From Elysia crispata (lineage: Eukaryota; Mollusca; Gastropoda; Plakobranchidae), in NCBI GenBank assembly GCA_033675545.1, contig JAWDGP010005047.1, positions 666,501 through 730,500 of the forward strand: a stretch of 64,000 nt of DNA, written 5' to 3'. This document shows, one piece after another, positions 58,066-64,000 of this stretch. How positions within the stretch are numbered: the first letter of the stretch is position 1; every line of letters starts with the position of its first letter. Below the pieces are notes generated by a model. It worked only from the letters and a program-made list of their open reading frames with translations, was not told the origin of the DNA and ran no database searches. Position numbers and translations under genes: made by a program.

Positions 58066-59329
58066 CGAGTTTAGAATGGCCTAAAAAAAAACCCCACTGT
58101 TTTGCGAATCAATTATTAATTGTACTTTGTAAAGGATTTTTGAGTAAATGCAACAATTAAGCTCAAATCGCGAAATACGACAATCTTGATGATTGTTCTG
58201 ATACTGAACTTTTGCATAAGAATCATAATAGAAAAAAAGAGCAGATTAAAAACCTACTTGGATTCTTGTACTGAAACTGAAACAAGTGACTCACTGAATC
58301 ATTTATTATATAGAATCAAGAAAATAAGTAGTTTTGTACAAACAATCTGTTTTGCATGTGACAGGCTTTGAATTTATTTATAATACAAGGAGTCCTGGTA
58401 TTGGATTATTGGATTGAGTGTGAATTGCTTCAGACCTCCATATTCACATTGTGATGAAAAGTGGCCGTGTAGCTTAAAACAAATTCCAAGACCAAACACA
58501 ACAAAGACATACTGTTTTATCTTAAATACCACAAGATGACAATAGAAATACCACAGAAAAGACGCATAAAAGCAATATGAGAGTTGATTAGGATTTCGCT
58601 TTCAGGATCTAATGCAAATTCTCTTTGTTTCGCTGAAGAAAAAAAAAAAGAGTTTAGTCATAGATCTATATACCATTCGTATGCAAAACGAAGCTCCTAA
58701 TGGTTGAAGCATTTGCAAATTAAAACCATGGCCTTTTAGTTACACAATGTAGAAAAAATGTGGAATGAAAGAAAAGCAAGAGAGATTATTTATATAAAAA
58801 TGTAGTATTTTCCAGGTGGCTCTTAGCTTCAGATGGCTTAAAGATCATAATTAACTCTGCACCGCTATCTCTAGGTCTTAATTTCCACACATTAATGACG
58901 TGCACAGGGCATGTATTGCTGAGCGTTGGAGAAAACAGAATTTAGTATGATGTTAAATCTTGTGCAAGGATTCATTTTATTCAACTATTGTGTTCTACAA
59001 ATTCTTTGTAAAAGCCATAGGAAAGATCCTGTCACAGACTGAAAAAAGGAGGATAACTAACATTACAATGACAAAAAAATGTGGTGCTTGTTCTCTAGCT
59101 AATTCATAGGTCGGGAAATAATTCAATTTTGCAAAGGCAAGTCAATTTGACATGTAATCAACGAAGAGACACTTTTCAGCAATCTCTGTCTTTGTAAAAA
59201 TAGATACATATTATTTTCTTTTTGTAGAAATTTATACACGTAGTTTATCGATGTTGATGAGAATCATCTGGCTTGTTAATTTTCACATGTTAAAATTGTC
59301 AAACACAGTGGTTAAATTTTATGTCCCAG

Positions 59330-59490
59330 TGGGTTTTCCAAAGAATCTTTGCAGTATTGTTGGCTTTCAGAGGAGTCAAGGATAGAACTGATTGGACAGA
59401 TTCTGTTCCCACTACCAGAGGGCTTTGTCATGGATCGAACCTTGATCTCCTAAATATCTTTCTATCACTTTATCAACTGAGCTTTTTTCA
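59330..59490 (-). repeat. tRNA-derived SINE-like repeat, family member 2
   Basis: On the minus strand, AGCTCAGTTGATAAAGTGAT (A-box region), then AGGAGATCAAGGTTCGATCC (B box), then a body with CTCTGGTAGTGGGAACAGA and ATCAGTTCTATCCTTGACTC. Matches the 51.4-kb copy in head and body. Confidence 0.6.
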
Positions 59491-61081
59491 TCCCATTGTT
59501 GCCTCATAAATGAAAATTTGAGACAAATTATGGGAGAGTGGAGATACATGTATATAGTAATATAGCATTTGTGTAATAAATAACTTAAAAACAATACAGA
59601 GGAGAAAATTCAAATACACCAAGAAATAATATAGAAGAAGTATAAAAACTGAGAATGCAGCTGCTTCATAAATATGTTATGCATGTACATTTATTATGTT
59701 TCTTGTTTGTTGGTTTTATCTATTATGCTTATGACTCTGAGTTCCACTAGCAGGTCGTCCATCTCCAACACATAGGCCTAATTTCTGATTCATAGTTACA
59801 AACAGCCTAACAAAATTGAATTGAAATTGTATGTAACTCTTTGACCATCATTGTCGTTGTTACTTTTACTATAAATATTATTGCCATAAAGCCTTCTCGT
59901 GTTTATCATGATCTTCAGGTTCATCATCAAAAAGCATCATTATCATGTACTCTATAACTGCTCATGCATTTGATGACAGTCATCATCGCATATAAAAATT
60001 TCAAGTATTAACCCAGCAAAGCAAGGTCATTTTATTTATGATTTTAACAAGTGTTTGTTTGTTGGGTCATAAACATGTAGTTTGTTCTAAGTTTCAAGCT
60101 AAACAGTCCACCTCATCAAGGGAGATGAAAATTGCAAACTCTGGGGAGTTGGGGGTTGTTTTAGGGTTTTTAAAAGGTTTCGATATATTTTTTTGTTTAA
60201 GGTTTGATTTTCAAGTAGTTTTACGGTAACGTTGGCAAAACAAGGAGGTAAAAGCCCAATGCTACTTTGAATTAAGATATATGCAAAACTCTTTTGGTTC
60301 ACTGGCAAAAAGGTAATAGTTGTAAGCTTTTGCTTTGCGAGAGAATGTTGAAACGTCCACGGTAGTGACTAATAAGATATGGACGACTGTCTTTGCCTCA
60401 CTTTAAAGAAAAAGTAATACACGTAGTTGAAAGCATACCTTGAAGTTTCCCTTAATAGCACGTAAAACATAGCTGTTGGCTACATGTATTTTATTGGCTT
60501 CTGAATTTGGACCCTTTCTAAACGATTAGCTGTTTAGGGTCGCAACATAAAGATGGGAATGCAATTGCTTATTTTTAGCCCTAAGAAAACGACTGAGTAA
60601 AATGCCATTCTAAAGTCAGCAGACACAGACTATTACCAGAGAGTGTAGATCTGCACTCTTTGCTATTACGTTGCCGCCAAAAACTTAATATATGAGATGC
60701 GAGTATAACACCAAATAGAGCCAGCCAAGATTTGATCATGGAACCTCCATATGACTAAGAGTACTATCGTAAAGAAATTTATCTGAATGACAGGTGTTCT
60801 CGCACAATCACATTAATCTAGTCCTCAAACCTATCCTCAATAAATCAAATTCAATAAAGAGAAAATAGAAAGAGACATTGAACAAAACCTAAGCTGCCTC
60901 TCATCAGGGCTAAATTTTTCGATTTAAAATTATAGAAACCTTTTTTTTTAATCTTTTTAATTTCAAAATCTCGAAATCTACCACTTTAATTTTTTTTCCA
61001 CCAGTCTTTTTATGAGATCGGGATAAAAGGTGCATGTCTGAGAATAGTCCAGCTTCCTGGTTCCATATAAACTGGGACCCT

Positions 61082-61095
61082 TCATTCTTTGTCTA

Positions 61096-61129
<34 letters not shown>

Positions 61130-61130
61130 A
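61082..61130. repeat. (CTGT)n then (CT)n
   Basis: Short CTGT tetranucleotide run going into CT, flanking the left edge of the dispersed repeat at 61.14-61.38 kb. Confidence 0.9.
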
Positions 61131-61139
61131 CTAGATTGT

Positions 61140-61380
61140 GAGTGCACCTGGTAACGCCTTTTTCTTTAATTAATCAGGGCAAAAAACAATATATATGCAA
61201 CCTTTCACTGTTGATTGTCACAATCTAGTGTACCCATCCGTATACACGCCAAAATTACAACAGGATGTCAGGTTAGTAATCTAGTATACATTTACACATT
61301 TTACCGAAGACGAGCCAGAGGGAGAAAAAGTAACAACTGAAAGCAAACTCTACTGGGCCTGAACCCGAACTGCATAATAT
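61140..61380 (-). repeat. Diverged copy of the 43-kb dispersed repeat
   Basis: On the minus strand it shares TGTAATTTTGGCGTGTATAC, GATTGTGACAATCAACAGTG and AAAGGTTGCATATA with the 43.2-43.5 kb repeat in the same order, plus the CGGTAAAAT body block. It lacks the internal tandem duplication. Confidence 0.7.
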
Positions 61381-61617
61381 CTCAGGTAATTGCATTTTGA
61401 CTGGCAAAAACAAAACTAAATAGAAAAGAACTTTTCCATATAGATACATATAATATACCCCCTTTACGCACGAAGATTGTCACTCTTCTATTTCATGAGA
61501 CAAAAATGGTAAAGAAACAAAAAAGCAGGATAAAGACAGTCAAAGTATTTAATTATGTCAGAGAGACAGAAGAATGAGTGAAATTATAAGTGGTAAGAGA
61601 TACAAGAAGCAAAAGCA

Positions 61618-61740
<123 letters not shown>

Positions 61741-61799
61741 CAGCTGAGTAGACAGATCGAGGAAAATAGAGACAAGGCAAGACAGGGAGAAAGAGAAGG

Positions 61800-61803
<4 letters not shown>

Positions 61804-61889
<86 letters not shown>
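61804..61889. repeat. (GA)n microsatellite
   Basis: About 85 bp of pure GA, 66 bp after the preceding array; possibly a split single locus. Confidence 0.97.
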
Positions 61890-61891
<2 letters not shown>

Positions 61892-64000
61892 TATTGTTTC
61901 CATCTGCCAATTTATGTTGGTTCTTTCCCCCAAGATCCATTCAAGGTTGTAAAGCTGATGCCTTTATATTAAACACTATTTTTTTAGTGAAAACTTGAGC
62001 ATGCAAATCTCCATAGTCAAAATTCTTTACCCCTAAAATTGCATTTATACATAATAGGAACTATAAAAACCTATACTTAACATTTATTTCCTGTAGCTGA
62101 TTTCAACATGTCCAGGCTGATACTCTGCATAATAATTGTCGTCAGAAAAAAATATTATAAAATGCCTGATATCACAAAAGTGTATCCAAATCATCATGCA
62201 ATTACAAAATCATAGCATTTACTAGCACCATCTACAAGTGGTCAGAAGACCACCTAAAAATTGTATGATCAAGCTAAATGTGCCATGCCACTTTAAGTGT
62301 AAAAAGCTGCTGATGAGCAACCTATCCATTTTTAAGGGTTTTATAAGATTGGGTTGAAGGTCACACTGTGTCAAAAATCTTTTGCAAGGTGACAAATAAA
62401 TCATGCCTTTGCTTGAGGCTAAAGCTTTACCCAATTTAACACCTAAAAACGTCACTAGGGCTATTTAAAATGGCTTCCGTAATGCAATGCTTCACAACTT
62501 TTAAAGACACTGTCTCTCTAAACAGCAAACACACTCAAACTGATATGCAGGCCATTGTAGTATTATAAAATTAAAATGTTCTTCCATTTTTGCTTCATTC
62601 CTGTTGAAAAAAACATCCAACAAAGTTAGCTCTTCACTTGATCAGAAAGGCAGGTCACAAAATACACTCCCTAATTTTTAGAGTAAAATTGGTCCATACA
62701 ACCCTTTCTTGACGAAATGAACAATCCAATGCAATTTAAACTGCAACGAGTCAATTTGCTTCACAATAGGATTAGATTTCATGTTAAAAACCTCAACTTT
62801 ACAGGCTGATTATACATATTCATTTGTGACAAATGTAGGAATGAAAAATAAACTCAATTTTTTTCTACTGACCTAGGTTAATTCAAGCCATGTTCGCACG
62901 TCCACTGGGAAATTTTTCAAATTAAGACTAGCAGCAAAGCCTAGTGGAGGCATTTTGGCACTCATTTAATTCAATTTTTTTCTGCAACTCACTGGCTGAA
63001 CTGAAGGATCATAAAGATCAACTCCTCTAAGCATTTTTCTTTACAAAAACAAAACACTGAGTGTAGATCTACATGTCTTTATTATAGATGCATTTTAGAG
63101 ATTGAGCTGAATATGATCCATATAATACGACCTTGAATTTTATCACCAGGTTCAACCAAGCTATGTAATAAAACCACACTCTATGATTATCTATTTTGGA
63201 ATCAAAATCACTCACCTGCAACTAGGTCAGTACTATCTACAAACTACAGCAACACAAACATTGTCTATTGGTCTCATTTACAAAAGATTGAGCACTACAT
63301 TGATTAGAATCTCTACCTAAAAGAATAAATGATCAGTTAATACAACCAATGACTGAATGATATCTTTACATCAAGATTTGGGAATATGACAGAAGCTGAT
63401 ATAAGACTAGATATCTGGCTAAATCTTAAAATTTTGAGAATAAGAAATTAAGGTTCTGAATTAGATCTTGATTCTAGCAATATAAATAGAAGATGCTTTT
63501 TAAGAGCTCATGAATCATTCTATTTATTTTTCCAAAATTTTTTATTTAGACCTATTTATGGATCAGCTAAAATTTAAAAATACTTTACATGAAGACCTAA
63601 CTTGATCTCTGTGTGACAGAATATGTATGCAGATGTCTCTAAGAAAATAAGAGTTAGATCTACATCTGTAACACAGATGTATAGGTCCTATTTTTTTAAC
63701 AATTAAATATCTTTGTTTTAACCAAAAGAAAACCATCTTGTAACTGAGAAGAACCCAGATCAAGCAGTCAAGAAGTCATAACACATCTACGTTTTTCTTC
63801 ATGCCATCATGGTCTAATACACCTTTATGTTTACTTTTGGTTCATAGTCCCTAAGTTAAAGACAAAATAGGTCCAGCTCAGGTGCCTTCCCATCCATTTA
63901 CCCCCCTTGCACTACCCTTATTAACTTGCCTCAGGAATATTGACAAAGACTTTTTGGCACCCACAATGGTTTAAAATAGATCTGCATGTATGTATATCCT

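Noticed and set aside
59410..59490. tRNA gene
   Set aside because: A and B boxes are present but the stems do not pair; head and body match another copy at 51.5 kb, so it is a SINE-like repeat.

Overview
This is animal (eukaryotic) genomic DNA: AT-rich, gene-sparse and intron-rich, with GT/AG-bounded exons of about 50-740 bp. The organism is most likely a lophotrochozoan, probably a gastropod mollusc. I infer this from very abundant (GA)n/(CT)n arrays, frequent TACATGTA/ACATGTAC words, tRNA-derived SINE-like repeats, and genes of bilaterian families. I see no operons, CRISPR arrays, rRNA or convincing intact tRNA genes.

Layout. (1) 0.8-6.2 kb, minus strand: a gene whose 3' end I cannot find, encoding a PH-domain protein with a PH-like N-terminal segment. 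Seven exons join in phase, and a candidate further upstream exon lies at 10.2-10.4 kb. (2) 6.2-17.4 kb: mostly non-coding, with a 419-bp element bearing 29-bp terminal inverted repeats (8379-8797) and an 11-copy minisatellite (8.9-9.4 kb). (3) 17.4-21.5 kb, minus: a complete six-exon BLOC1S4 (cappuccino) gene, all junctions in phase 0. (4) 24.5-26.9 kb, minus: a complete three-exon RBIS-like (C8orf59) small basic ribosome-biogenesis factor. (5) 31.7-37.9 kb, minus: a possible two-exon gene for an unrecognised ~80-residue protein; its presumed intron holds a striking higher-order GA/minisatellite array. (6) 44.1-58.1 kb, plus: a complete eight-exon gene for a predicted secreted 785-residue beta-lactamase-fold serine-hydrolase-like protein with C-terminal repeats. 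Its signal-peptide exon is separated from the body by an 8.7-kb intron. (7) 58.1-64 kb: AT-rich, with SINE-like repeats and GA arrays, no gene recognised.

The genes do not form a functional cluster: lysosome-related organelle biogenesis, ribosome biogenesis, a PH-domain protein and a secreted hydrolase-like protein are simply neighbours. About twenty purine/pyrimidine microsatellites, some over 200 bp, dominate the repeat landscape and generate many spurious long open frames of alternating Arg-Glu or Ser-Leu. The most interesting items are the secreted beta-lactamase-like protein, with two intact catalytic motifs but a divergent third one, and the 37-kb higher-order array whose unit carries a consensus splice donor.
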